From positions 1 through 50,172 of the forward strand of contig CAMAWR010000014.1 in the NCBI GenBank assembly GCA_945862045.1: a stretch of DNA of 50,172 nucleotides, given 5' to 3'. Below are positions 41,761 to 49,783 of the stretch, piece after piece (position 1 is the first letter of the stretch; the number at the start of each line of letters is the position of its first letter). The notes under the pieces are model-generated. The model was not told where the DNA came from. It saw only the letters and a program-made list of their open reading frames with translations, and did not search any database. The translations under genes and the position numbers were made by a program. This DNA is from Bifidobacterium breve. GTDB taxonomy: Bacteria; Actinomycetota; Acidimicrobiia; Acidimicrobiales; Ilumatobacteraceae.

Positions 41761-42414
41761 CTAGCGCTTCTTGCCGAGTTTGGCCAACGACTCGGCCATC
41801 GTCCAACCGTGCACGATGAGCACACCGCCCTTGGCGACATTGACACCCTTGAAGAACGCCAGAATCTCGGCGGCGATCTTCGGCTTTTTCACCGGGTCGT
41901 AGTCGATGAATCCCGATTGGGCATTCGCCTTGGCGATGAAGGTGGCGGGATCGTACTGCGGTTCGATGGCGTAGCGCCGTGCGAGGCGGCGACCCCAGGC
42001 CCGCTCTTCACCGACGGCATGGTATTTCGGACGCGGGATGATGCCGGCGACCGAGCTGAATGCTTCCAGACCGACGGCTGAAACGAAGCGGGCGCCGATG
42101 ACCACATCTTCGTCGGGAAAAGCCATGAGCGCACGATGGAACGCCTCGGTCATGAGCCCCTTCAGGGTCAGGTCACGCTTCGGGGTGTGCTTCACGCTGA
42201 GCAAGCCCATCACGACGCACGGGGTGCCACCGAGGCGCTCGAGGGTGAGGAACATGAAACCAACGAGCGATTTGCCGTCGTAGGCGGTCGTCGCCAGCAC
42301 CCACGAATCTTTCGCCTTGGATACTGCCCCGATGCCGAATGCCCCACCCATGGCCGCCAATTCGTCAAGGTCGGCATCAGTCAGCGCGCTCGCGTCGCGC
42401 GTAGCGATTTTCAC
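41761..42414 (-). CDS. Conserved-looking protein of unknown function, possibly GNAT-like
   Basis: I do not recognise this 217-residue protein with certainty. KSLVGFMFLTLERLGGTPCVVMGLLSVKHTPKRDLTLKGLMTEAFHRALMAFP reads like strand-strand-helix elements of a GNAT acetyltransferase core (shown here with its order intact). However, a clear acetyl-CoA loop is absent. VVIGARFVSAVGLEAFSSV follows, and the C-terminal half is basic with many aromatics. No membrane segment is evident. The start is GTG 42414 with CAGAAT 6 nt before it. It lies 112 bp after dnaE. Confidence 0.7.
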   Translation of the reverse strand: MKIATRDASALTDADLDELAAMGGAFGIGAVSKAKDSWVLATTAYDGKSLVGFMFLTLERLGGTPCVVMGLLSVKHTPKRDLTLKGLMTEAFHRALMAFPDEDVVIGARFVSAVGLEAFSSVAGIIPRPKYHAVGEERAWGRRLARRYAIEPQYDPATFIAKANAQSGFIDYDPVKKPKIAAEILAFFKGVNVAKGGVLIVHGWTMAESLAKLGKKR

Positions 42415-42420
42415 GCCTCC

Positions 42421-42426
42421 ATTCTG
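42421..42426 (-). promoter_or_regulatory. Candidate leaderless -10 element CAGAAT
   Basis: CAGAAT then GGAGGC then GTG: 6-nt spacing to the unknown gene at 42414. A GGAGG is also present but only 1 nt from the start, too close to act as a normal ribosome-binding site. Function is inferred. Confidence 0.33.
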
Positions 42427-42493
42427 CCAGCAAAAATCCCGAATCTGACAGGCGAATGCAATGGGCTTGTTGTGCTGTCGCGCGCAACTTACC

Positions 42494-42532
42494 GATTGGA
42501 CTATTGGATTGGACTATTGGATTCGGCTATTG
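42494..42532. repeat. Three 13-bp tandem repeats starting at the dnaE stop codon
   Basis: On the minus strand the units read CAATAGCCGAATC, CAATAGTCCAATC and CAATAGTCCAATC. The CAATAG of the first unit is the last codon and stop of dnaE. The other two lie in the 112-bp gap downstream. Each unit contains TAG, as at ruvB. Confidence 0.75.
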
Positions 42533-45500
42533 GATGGAAACTGCTGCACCAAATTTGGCCCGCAACAGGCCAATGACGCGGGCGATATCCACCGAATGTT
42601 CAGGACCAAGCGCCACGACTTTGCTGCCAAAGGTGAGGAATACGGGTGAATCACCGGGATGCATTTCGAGCGTTGCGCGCACCTCTTCGACTTCGTCGTG
42701 GGTAACGGCGCGGCGGGCAAAATCGATGTGCAGGGTTTCGATGCCATTCTTCGGTATTTCAATGATCGTCACTTCGGCGGCCATCAACGTTGCACGACCC
42801 TCGTCCCGACGGTCGAGACGACCGCGCACGACGACGATCTGATCGTCGACGACGAGATGGCCCTGCGTGGCGAACAGTCGCGGGAAGACCGTCACTTCGA
42901 TGACACCGGCGAGATCCTCCAGGTTGAACGTGGCCATCTGCTCACCCTTGCGCGTGGTTTTGCGTTCGACTCCCGAAATGACGCCACCGAGCGTGATGTT
43001 GTCCTCACTGCGCTCGGGCACGTCGATAATCGGGCAGGTGATACGACGCGCCATCACCGTTTCAAGTCCGCGGAGTGGGTGGTCGCTCACATAAAAGCCG
43101 AGCATCTCTTTTTCGAGACGCAACTGTTCGGCTTTGTCGAATGCCAGCGCGGGAATCTCGGTCTTTTCGCTGTAGCCACCCCCCTCTTGGTCGGCGTCAC
43201 CGAACAGGCTCATCACGCCTTGGTTGCGCTCGCGGCGGCGCACCAGCGCCTGATCGACCAACGACTCGAACACGAGCAGCAGTCCGCGGCGCGGATGGCC
43301 GAGCGAGTCGAAAGCGCCGGCCTTGATGAGTGACTCGAGGGTGCGCTTGTTGAGGGCCTGCTCGGGCACACGATCGATGAGGTCATAGAACGACGCGAAT
43401 GTGCCGCCCACCTCGCGCTGCTCGACGATGAGCGAGGCCGCACCCTCGCCCACGTTGCGGATGCCCGACAAACCGAAACTCACCGCCGACTCGCCCGCCA
43501 CGGGTGCAAAGTCGACGCCCGACTCGTTGATGTTGGGTGTGCGCACCGTGACGCCGTTGGCACCCGCGTCCGCCAGGTACAAAGCAGCACGATCATTGTT
43601 GCCCTTCACGGACGTGAGCAGGCAGGCGAAGTAGTCGACGGTGTGGTGTGCTTTCAGCCACGCCGTTTGGTAAGTGATGAGCCCGTAGGCGAACGCGTGA
43701 CTCTTGGTGAACGCGTAGTCGGCGAACTTTTCGATGATGGCGAATAGTTCGCGGCCCAGTGATTCGCCGTAACCCTTGGCCGCGCAACCACCGACGAATT
43801 TCGGTCGCTGCTCAGCCATGGCCACCGCATCTTTTTTGGCACACGCTTTACGCAGCGAGTCGGCTTCGGCCAGCGAGTAGCCGGCGAACTTCTGCGCCAC
43901 GCGCATGATGCTCTCTTGGTAGATCATGAGCCCGTACGTGTCGCCGAGCACTTCGACGGCATCATCGTGGAAGAACCGCGATGGCTTGCGTTGGTTCTTG
44001 AAGTCGGCATAGTCATTGTGCATGTTTTCGGCCATCGGCCCGGGGCGGTACAGCGCCAGAACGGCGGCGATGTCCTCGAAGCGACGTGGCACGAGCGAGC
44101 GCAGCAGGGCCCGCATCGGCGTGGATTCAAGTTGAAAGACCCCGATGGTGTTGGCACTGGCGAGCAGTTGGAAGGTCTTCGGGTCGTCGAGCGCGATGTT
44201 GCCGATATCAAAATCAGGTTGGCGGAGGCGAATGAGTTTCTCGGCATCGGTGATGACATCGAGATTGCGCAGACCGAGAATGTCCATCTTCAACAGACCG
44301 AGCGACTCCACGCCGTTCATCTCGTACTGCGTGACCACCGGTGAGTCCTCGGGTTTTTGTCCAGCTTCGGGTTTGCGCTGAATCGGCAGGTACTCGGTCA
44401 GTGGCTCTTTCGTGATCACCACTGCCGCCGCGTGGATACCCACCGATCGCTTGAGGCCCTCCAAACCGCGGGCGACGTCGACGACCCGCTTTGCGTCGGC
44501 GTCGGTGTCGCAGAACGCCCGCAGGTCGGCGGCACCGCGGAACCCGTCCATGTACCTTTCGTCCTGCTCGAAGCAATAACGCAACGGCGTGTCACGGCCC
44601 ATGATCACGGGCGGCATCAACTTGGCGATGCGATCGCCGGTCGCATATGGATGGCCGAGCACGCGCGCCGCATCACGCACGGCATTGCGGGCCTTGATAG
44701 TGCCGAAGGTGATGATTTGTGCGACATGGTCACGACCATATTTTTCCGCCGCATAACGGATCATTTCGTCGCGGTAACGCGAGTCGAAGTCCATGTCGAT
44801 GTCGGGCATCGTCACGCGATCAGGATTGAGGAAGCGCTCGAATAGCAGGTCGTACTTCACCGGATCAAGATCGGTGATGCGCAGCGCATACGCCACCGCA
44901 CAACCGGCTGCCGACCCTCGACCCGGGCCGACGCGGATGCCCTGCTCACGGGCGTGGCGGATGAGATCCCAGACGATGAGGAAGTACGAGGCGAAGCCCA
45001 TGTCGCAGATGACCTTCAACTCGTACGCCATCCGTTCGACGACTGCCTTCGGAACTTGCGCACCCCACCGCTCGGTGGCGCCCGCCCGGGCGAGATGCCC
45101 GAGATAGCCGCGATCATCGGTGAACCCCGCCGGAATCGGAAAGTCGGGCAGCACGAACTTGCCGAATTCAATTTCGGTGCGCGCCCGCTCGGCAATCCAC
45201 AGTGTGTTGTCGCACGCCTCGGGAGTTTCGCGGAATAGCTGTCGCATCTCGGCTGCACTCTTCAGGTAGTGCTCTTGGCCTTCGAACTTGAAGCGTTTCG
45301 TGTCGGCGATGGTGCAACCCGTCTGCACGCACAACAAGGCGTCATGCGCTTCGGCATCGTTGCGGTGCACATAGTGTGAATCGTTGGTCGCCAAAAGTGG
45401 TGCATCGATTTCGCGGGCGATCTTGATGAGGTCGGCCATGGTGCGACGCTGGTCGACGATGCCGTGGTCCTGGAGTTCGACGAACAAATTGTCACGACCG

Positions 45501-46039
45501 AAGATTTCCTGCAGGCGTGCAGCCGTGCGTTTCGCTTCGTCGTAGTCGTCGCGCAGGAGCGCCTGCAGGACGTGCCCGCCGAGGCAGCCGGTCGTGGCAA
45601 TGAGGCCTGCGTGATGGCGTTCGAGCAACTCCCAGTCCATGCGTGGTTGGTAGTAGTAGCCCTCGAGGAACGCCAGGCTCGCCAACTTGATGAGGTTGCG
45701 ATACCCCGTGTTGTTTTCGCTCAGCAACGTGAGGTGGTAATAGAGCTTGCGTCCGGCTTCTGTGTCACCACCCGAATCGTCGATGCGACCGCGCCGGGCC
45801 GGGCGTTCGAATCGCGACTCGTACGCCATATAGGCCTCGGTGCCGATGATCGGATTGATGCCGGCCCGACGGCACGTCTGATAAAACTCGAGAACGCCGT
45901 ACATGTTGCCGTGGTCGGTGATGCCGAGCGCCTGTTGGCCGTCGGCAGCGGCGCGCTCGACTAATTCGTCGACCCGCGCTGCACCGTCGAGCATCGAAAA
46001 CTCGGTGTGCACATGAAGGTGGGTGAACGAGGCAGACAT
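42527..46039 (-). CDS. dnaE: DNA polymerase III alpha subunit (DnaE1)
   Basis: DnaE (1170 residues) is the replicative polymerase. The N-terminal PHP domain has FTHLHVHTEFSMLDG and GITDHGNMYG with its metal-binding residues intact, so it may carry the intrinsic 3'-5' proofreading seen in mycobacterial DnaE1. The core has GRGSAAGCAVAYALRITDLDP and PDIDMDFDSRYRDEMIRYAAEKYG, each split by short loops, holding catalytic acidic residues. A helix-hairpin-helix region follows, then QGVMSLFG near residue 940, a likely beta-clamp motif (QxxxLF), and a C-terminal OB fold. It follows bpa by 78 bp. Confidence 0.97.
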   Translation of the reverse strand: MSASFTHLHVHTEFSMLDGAARVDELVERAAADGQQALGITDHGNMYGVLEFYQTCRRAGINPIIGTEAYMAYESRFERPARRGRIDDSGGDTEAGRKLYYHLTLLSENNTGYRNLIKLASLAFLEGYYYQPRMDWELLERHHAGLIATTGCLGGHVLQALLRDDYDEAKRTAARLQEIFGRDNLFVELQDHGIVDQRRTMADLIKIAREIDAPLLATNDSHYVHRNDAEAHDALLCVQTGCTIADTKRFKFEGQEHYLKSAAEMRQLFRETPEACDNTLWIAERARTEIEFGKFVLPDFPIPAGFTDDRGYLGHLARAGATERWGAQVPKAVVERMAYELKVICDMGFASYFLIVWDLIRHAREQGIRVGPGRGSAAGCAVAYALRITDLDPVKYDLLFERFLNPDRVTMPDIDMDFDSRYRDEMIRYAAEKYGRDHVAQIITFGTIKARNAVRDAARVLGHPYATGDRIAKLMPPVIMGRDTPLRYCFEQDERYMDGFRGAADLRAFCDTDADAKRVVDVARGLEGLKRSVGIHAAAVVITKEPLTEYLPIQRKPEAGQKPEDSPVVTQYEMNGVESLGLLKMDILGLRNLDVITDAEKLIRLRQPDFDIGNIALDDPKTFQLLASANTIGVFQLESTPMRALLRSLVPRRFEDIAAVLALYRPGPMAENMHNDYADFKNQRKPSRFFHDDAVEVLGDTYGLMIYQESIMRVAQKFAGYSLAEADSLRKACAKKDAVAMAEQRPKFVGGCAAKGYGESLGRELFAIIEKFADYAFTKSHAFAYGLITYQTAWLKAHHTVDYFACLLTSVKGNNDRAALYLADAGANGVTVRTPNINESGVDFAPVAGESAVSFGLSGIRNVGEGAASLIVEQREVGGTFASFYDLIDRVPEQALNKRTLESLIKAGAFDSLGHPRRGLLLVFESLVDQALVRRRERNQGVMSLFGDADQEGGGYSEKTEIPALAFDKAEQLRLEKEMLGFYVSDHPLRGLETVMARRITCPIIDVPERSEDNITLGGVISGVERKTTRKGEQMATFNLEDLAGVIEVTVFPRLFATQGHLVVDDQIVVVRGRLDRRDEGRATLMAAEVTIIEIPKNGIETLHIDFARRAVTHDEVEEVRATLEMHPGDSPVFLTFGSKVVALGPEHSVDIARVIGLLRAKFGAAVSIQ

Positions 46040-46047
46040 CGCAGGAC

Positions 46048-46082
46048 TGCCGAGAGTACCAGTGGGCTGCTCGGCACCGAGC
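46048..46082. promoter_or_regulatory. Inverted repeats upstream of dnaE
   Basis: TGCCGAG, 15 nt, CTCGGCA (46048-46076) is a perfect 7-bp inverted repeat in the 78-bp gap before dnaE. An overlapping 6-bp palindrome, GCTCGG-CA-CCGAGC, lies at 46069-46082. TACTCT on the minus strand (46053-46058) could be a -10 element, 13 nt before the ATG. Operator or hairpin roles are possible; no protein can be named. Confidence 0.35.
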
Positions 46083-46117
46083 GACCAGCGAATTGCTTCG
46101 CAACCGTGCAGATTGCC

Positions 46118-46600
46118 CTAGATGTAGGTGCCCGGGCGGTCGGGAATCGCCGAACCTGACGGCGGCAGTTGGCGCATCTGTTCGAGTTGTTGACGCGCCA
46201 CCAGTTGTTGGGCAAAGAGTGTCGCTTGGATGCCGTGGAACAGACCTTCGAGCCAGCCGACGAGTTGGGCCTTGGCGATGCGCAGTTCGGCGTCGCTCGG
46301 TGCCTCACCTTCCTTGAACGGCAAGGCGAGGGTGTGCAATTCTTCGCGCAGGTCAGGCGAGATGGCTTCGGCCAGCTCGACGATGGACCGCTCATAGATT
46401 TCAGCGAGACGCTCCCGGCTCGGCAAGTCGAGTTGCATTTGGCGCACCTCTTCAAGCAGACCTTTCATCATCGAGCCGATGCGCATCACCTTGGCGGGTT
46501 CCTGCACGCTTTCGTCGCCACTCACCATGATGGCGAGTGCGTCATTGGCCGACGGCATTCCGTCGATCAGTTCGCCACGTTCCGGGGTGCTGTCGCTCAT
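46118..46600 (-). CDS. bpa: Bacterial proteasome activator (Bpa/PafE, DUF2587)
   Basis: This 160-residue helical protein matches Bpa/PafE, the ATP-independent ring activator of the actinobacterial 20S proteasome. EPAKVMRIGSMMKGLLEEVRQMQLDLPSRERLAEIYERSI (contiguous in the protein) and LRIAKAQLVGWLEGLFHGIQATLFAQQ are its core helices. The C-terminus ends GTYI, with the penultimate Tyr that docks into the proteasome alpha ring; the mycobacterial protein ends GQYL. The organism therefore very probably has prcBA. It lies 46 bp after the phosphodiesterase gene and 78 bp before dnaE. Confidence 0.92.
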   Translation of the reverse strand: MSDSTPERGELIDGMPSANDALAIMVSGDESVQEPAKVMRIGSMMKGLLEEVRQMQLDLPSRERLAEIYERSIVELAEAISPDLREELHTLALPFKEGEAPSDAELRIAKAQLVGWLEGLFHGIQATLFAQQLVARQQLEQMRQLPPSGSAIPDRPGTYI

Positions 46601-46646
46601 TGGGTCTTAGTTCTACCAGCGGATGACGAACGGTGATCGAACGGAT

Positions 46647-47804
46647 TCAGCGGGCCCGAATCGCCAGGAACGGCACGTCGATTTCGGCTGACGTCAATGA
46701 GCCATGACGACACTGCAACTGGAAGTACGACTTGTCGGCGGGGTCGTCGAAACTCACGTCGTCCTTGGCCATGACCGCCACATCGCCGCAACGTCGGCGC
46801 ACCACGTCGGTGACTCGCCGCCCGAAATAGCCGGCCTCGATCATCTCGTCACGGGTCATCACCCACGCCACGTCACCGTGGTGGGTCCGGGCCGCGACCA
46901 CGACCTCGTCGAGACGACCGGCATCGACCGGGCCTGCATTGAGGTGAAGCCAACGGAACCGCCCTTCACCCGATTGATGCGAGAGATGTCGTGTCACATC
47001 GTGGGCCAGCGGCATCGTGCGCTCACCCACCATCACCTGACCGTGATCGGCGGTCACCAGTAACACCGCCTCGCGGGGCAACGACGCCGCAATGTCGGCC
47101 ACGAGACGATCGGCCGTCAGCACCTCGGCGTCGTAATGTTCGCCGAAGCCACGCTCGTGGGCGATCTTGTCGACACCGTCGTAGTAGCAGTACACGAATC
47201 TTTCACCCCGCGCCAGAAGATTGCGCACATCAACCACCATGCTCGACATGGCGCGCCAGCTGAACATTTTTTGGTCACGCAAATGCGCCTCGGTGAAGGC
47301 CGTGCCGTCGAACTCGGCTTTCGACAACACCGGTATGGTGGCCCCGAGGAATGGCGGGCATGGCTGCACCTCGCGGGGCATCAGACGACGGCGCACATCC
47401 CCACCTTGGTCGGCCCACCGCAACATCTGCACGACACGACCAGCAAAATCGATGCGATATCCGACCAACCCATGTTCACCGGGGGCCGCACCGGTGGCGA
47501 TCGAGGTGAGCGCGGTCACCGTCGTCGTCGGGGCGACCGTCGTGATCGAGCCACCTTGCATCGTTGCCAACGTCGGTGCGCAGGCGGGGTTCGAGCGGAT
47601 GGAGTCCTGCAGTTGATGCCAACCGAGGCCGTCGACCACGAGCAACACCACCTGGCGTGCGCCCCGCACACAGTCGGGGAAAAACGGGGGCAAGCTGTCG
47701 GTGCCTCCCGGCCCGAGCAGTGCCGGCACGATGTTCGTCACGCACGCCCCTGCATAGTCGGGTCGGCGCGGCGCGGCGTCCACGATGCGGGAACTGCTCG
47801 TCAT
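46647..47804 (-). CDS. Alkaline-phosphatase-superfamily (type I phosphodiesterase) protein
   Basis: This 385-residue protein matches nucleotide pyrophosphatase/phosphodiesterase-like members of the alkaline phosphatase superfamily. VVLLVVDGLGWHQL supplies a metal Asp and APTTTVTALTSIATG the Thr nucleophile region. YYDGVDKIAHERG, VTADHGQVMVG and CRHGSLTSAEIDVPFLAI bring further metal ligands. No signal peptide is clear, so it is probably cytoplasmic. The substrate is unknown. AAGGTGA lies just before the ATG. It diverges from the Rrf2 gene across 93 bp and shares a GTTTACC site arrangement with it. Confidence 0.86.
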   Translation of the reverse strand: MTSSSRIVDAAPRRPDYAGACVTNIVPALLGPGGTDSLPPFFPDCVRGARQVVLLVVDGLGWHQLQDSIRSNPACAPTLATMQGGSITTVAPTTTVTALTSIATGAAPGEHGLVGYRIDFAGRVVQMLRWADQGGDVRRRLMPREVQPCPPFLGATIPVLSKAEFDGTAFTEAHLRDQKMFSWRAMSSMVVDVRNLLARGERFVYCYYDGVDKIAHERGFGEHYDAEVLTADRLVADIAASLPREAVLLVTADHGQVMVGERTMPLAHDVTRHLSHQSGEGRFRWLHLNAGPVDAGRLDEVVVAARTHHGDVAWVMTRDEMIEAGYFGRRVTDVVRRRCGDVAVMAKDDVSFDDPADKSYFQLQCRHGSLTSAEIDVPFLAIRAR

Positions 47805-47822
47805 GTCACCTTGTAGTCAAGC

Positions 47823-47889
47823 GGTAAACATGCACCCGTCAGACGACATGCGACATAGGTCTGCGCGCGGCGGCTCAGTGGGGTTTACC
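47823..47889. promoter_or_regulatory. Paired GTTTACC sites facing outward in the divergent gap
   Basis: GGTAAAC at 47823-47829 and GTTTACC at 47883-47889 are exact reverse complements. Each therefore reads GTTTACC toward its own gene: the phosphodiesterase on minus, rrf2 on plus. The plus-strand copy overlaps the TACCAT -10 of rrf2. They may be half-sites for a shared regulator, possibly Rrf2 itself. Confidence 0.4.
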
Positions 47890-47891
47890 AT
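47886..47891 (+). promoter_or_regulatory. Candidate leaderless -10 element TACCAT for rrf2
   Basis: TACCAT then GGGGTC then GTG: 6-nt spacing to the rrf2 start codon. The GGGG lies within the spacer, so initiation without a leader is likelier than Shine-Dalgarno use. Function is inferred. Confidence 0.48.
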
Positions 47892-47897
47892 GGGGTC

Positions 47898-48374
47898 GTG
47901 CGGATCTCAACCCGGGGCGACTATGCCTGTCGGGCCCTGGTGTCGCTGGCTCTGCACGCCGAGGAGCCGGGTCCCATTTCGGTGCGCGATATTGCCACAC
48001 GCACCGCGCTTCCCCAGCCCTACCTCGAACAAATCTTGCTGGCGCTGAAGGGTGCCGGGCTGGTCAAATCAAAGCGTGGTGTCGGCGGCGGCTACACCCT
48101 CGCCCGCCCACCCGACAAGATCCTGTTGTCAGAAATTCTTTCGGCAGTCGACGGCCCCATTTCACTCGGCGACTTCGGCGAACCCCATCGCAACGGTGCC
48201 TGTGACCACGAGGGTCAGTGCGTGTTGTTGGCCATCTGGCATTCGGTTGGCGACCACATGCGCGATCATCTTGCCAACTTCACGTTGGGCAGCGTGCTGG
48301 CAGCGGCCCGCGGCGAGTCACCGTGGCCCGACGACGCATCGGGCGCAAAAACGCCAGCAACTCGCTCACCGTAG
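47898..48374 (+). CDS. Rrf2-family transcriptional regulator
   Basis: This 158-residue protein has the Rrf2 winged helix: MRISTRGDYACRALVSLALH, ISVRDIATRTALPQPYLEQILLALKGAGLVKSKRGVGGGYTLAR. Family members include IscR, NsrR and CymR, which sense Fe-S status, nitric oxide or sulfur supply. C102 and C108 have the IscR spacing, but the place of the third cluster Cys is Trp114, with His115 next to it. Cluster binding would thus be unusual or absent. GTG 47898 has TACCAT 6 nt upstream. It meets the rluD gene tail to tail with no bases between the stops. Confidence 0.9.
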   Translation: MRISTRGDYACRALVSLALHAEEPGPISVRDIATRTALPQPYLEQILLALKGAGLVKSKRGVGGGYTLARPPDKILLSEILSAVDGPISLGDFGEPHRNGACDHEGQCVLLAIWHSVGDHMRDHLANFTLGSVLAAARGESPWPDDASGAKTPATRSP

Positions 48375-49319
48375 TTACGACAACGCAGCCAGCACCGCCG
48401 TGAAGTCGGCTGGTTGCGGCGCGGTGAACGTGCGGCGTTCCGCGGTGCGCGGATGATCAAAGGCCAGCTCGCGGGCGTGCAGCATCGGTCGACCGACGCG
48501 TAGTCCGGCGCGCACCCCACCGTATGTGGGGTCGCCGACCACCGAGTGACCGATCGATGCGAGGTGCACCCGAATCTGGTGGGTGCGTCCCGTCTCCAAT
48601 CGGCATTCGACGAGGGCACAGGCGGTGGGTGCATAGAACTTCTGCTCGACGGCATAGTGCGTGCGCGACGCTCGGCCGTCGACGACGACCGCCATCTTGG
48701 TCGGGTCTCGTTGGTCGCGTCCGATTGGTGCGTCGATCACGCCGTGAGCCGAGGCAGGGGTGCCCCACACGAGCACCGAGTACACACGGGTCACACTGCG
48801 TGACGACAGCTGCCCCACCAGCGAGTCGTACGCCGCCTGCGTGCGCGCTACCGCGACGAGCCCCGTGGTGCCGGCATCAAGGCGATGCACGAGACCCGGT
48901 CGCAACGGATCACCGACATCGGCAATATCCGGATACGCAGCTAGCAAATAGTTCACCATCGTGCCGGTCTGGTTGCCCGCACCTGGGTGCACGACGAGGC
49001 CCGCGGGCTTGTTCACCACCATGACGTCGTCATCGATGTACACCACCTCGAGCGTTCTCGTGCCGTCGGCAAGCGGCAGCGTCGGGCCCTTGGCCTGTGA
49101 AATGTCGACGGTGATCGACTGACCTTGCGTCACTTTTGCCTTGCCGGCCGTGATGACCTCGCCCTCAATCGACACACCACCAGCCGCGATCAAGGCCGCC
49201 GCCGCACTGCGACTGATATCGGCGATCAGCGACACCACGCGATCGATTCGCACCCCCTCGAGTGATGCAGGAATCACCTCGGTGACACGGCGGGTGAGGC
49301 CACCTGTGTCGTCGCTCAT
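48375..49319 (-). CDS. rluD: RluD-family pseudouridine synthase
   Basis: This 314-residue enzyme probably isomerises uridines in 23S rRNA. An N-terminal S4 RNA-binding domain (IPASLEGVRIDRVVSLI, SRSAAAALIAAGGVSIEG) precedes the catalytic domain. VVNKPAGLVVHPGAGNQTGTMVNYLL and PGLVHRLDAGTTGLVAVARTQ hold the catalytic Asp in HRLD; ETGRTHQIRVHLASIGHSVVGDPTYG closes it. ATG 49319 overlaps the lspA stop as ATGA. The DksA-like, lspA, rluD order is common in actinobacteria; the exact rRNA target cannot be read from sequence. Confidence 0.93.
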   Translation of the reverse strand: MSDDTGGLTRRVTEVIPASLEGVRIDRVVSLIADISRSAAAALIAAGGVSIEGEVITAGKAKVTQGQSITVDISQAKGPTLPLADGTRTLEVVYIDDDVMVVNKPAGLVVHPGAGNQTGTMVNYLLAAYPDIADVGDPLRPGLVHRLDAGTTGLVAVARTQAAYDSLVGQLSSRSVTRVYSVLVWGTPASAHGVIDAPIGRDQRDPTKMAVVVDGRASRTHYAVEQKFYAPTACALVECRLETGRTHQIRVHLASIGHSVVGDPTYGGVRAGLRVGRPMLHARELAFDHPRTAERRTFTAPQPADFTAVLAALS

Positions 49320-49783
49320 GCTGGTGCCCCTTTGCGCACCGACGCAACGACCATGAGCACGGCACCGATCGAAATTGCAGCGTCCGCCACATTGAACACC
49401 GGCCACCATTGCAAATCAATGAAGTCGACGACCGCACCACTCAACCAGGCATCGCCGCGCAACAAGCGGTCGGTGAGATTGCCGATGGCACCACCCACGA
49501 TGAGGCCGGCGGCAATCGCGGCGGCACCTTGCGCTGATCGTCGCAACCACACCACGATCACGATCACGACCACGAAACCCAATGCCCCGATGACGGGTCC
49601 CGCCCCCGTGGCCTGCGAAAACGCCATGCCTTTGTTGAAGGCGAGCTTGAAGCGCAGCGACCCGACGAGGTCGATCACACGGTTATCAGAAAGACGGTTC
49701 AACGCCCAATGCTTGCTCAACTGATCACTGGCGACGATCACCGCAATCAGCCCCCACAGTCGCCGCGACTGCGTGCGTTTCAT
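49316..49783 (-). CDS. lspA: Prolipoprotein signal peptidase
   Basis: LspA (155 residues) cleaves lipoprotein signal peptides after diacylglyceryl transfer. Four membrane helices are visible. The catalytic aspartates lie in VGGAIGNLTDRLLRGD and FNVADAAISIG, and ASDQLSKHWA and FNKGMAFS are the other conserved boxes. ATG 49783 overlaps the stop of the DksA-like gene as ATGA and its own stop overlaps rluD. The DUF3048 lipoprotein in this window is a likely substrate. Confidence 0.95.
   Translation of the reverse strand: MKRTQSRRLWGLIAVIVASDQLSKHWALNRLSDNRVIDLVGSLRFKLAFNKGMAFSQATGAGPVIGALGFVVVIVIVVWLRRSAQGAAAIAAGLIVGGAIGNLTDRLLRGDAWLSGAVVDFIDLQWWPVFNVADAAISIGAVLMVVASVRKGAPA

Noticed and set aside
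47898-48374. Calling the Rrf2 protein IscR
   Set aside because: One of the three cluster cysteines is absent and no isc or suf genes are nearby.
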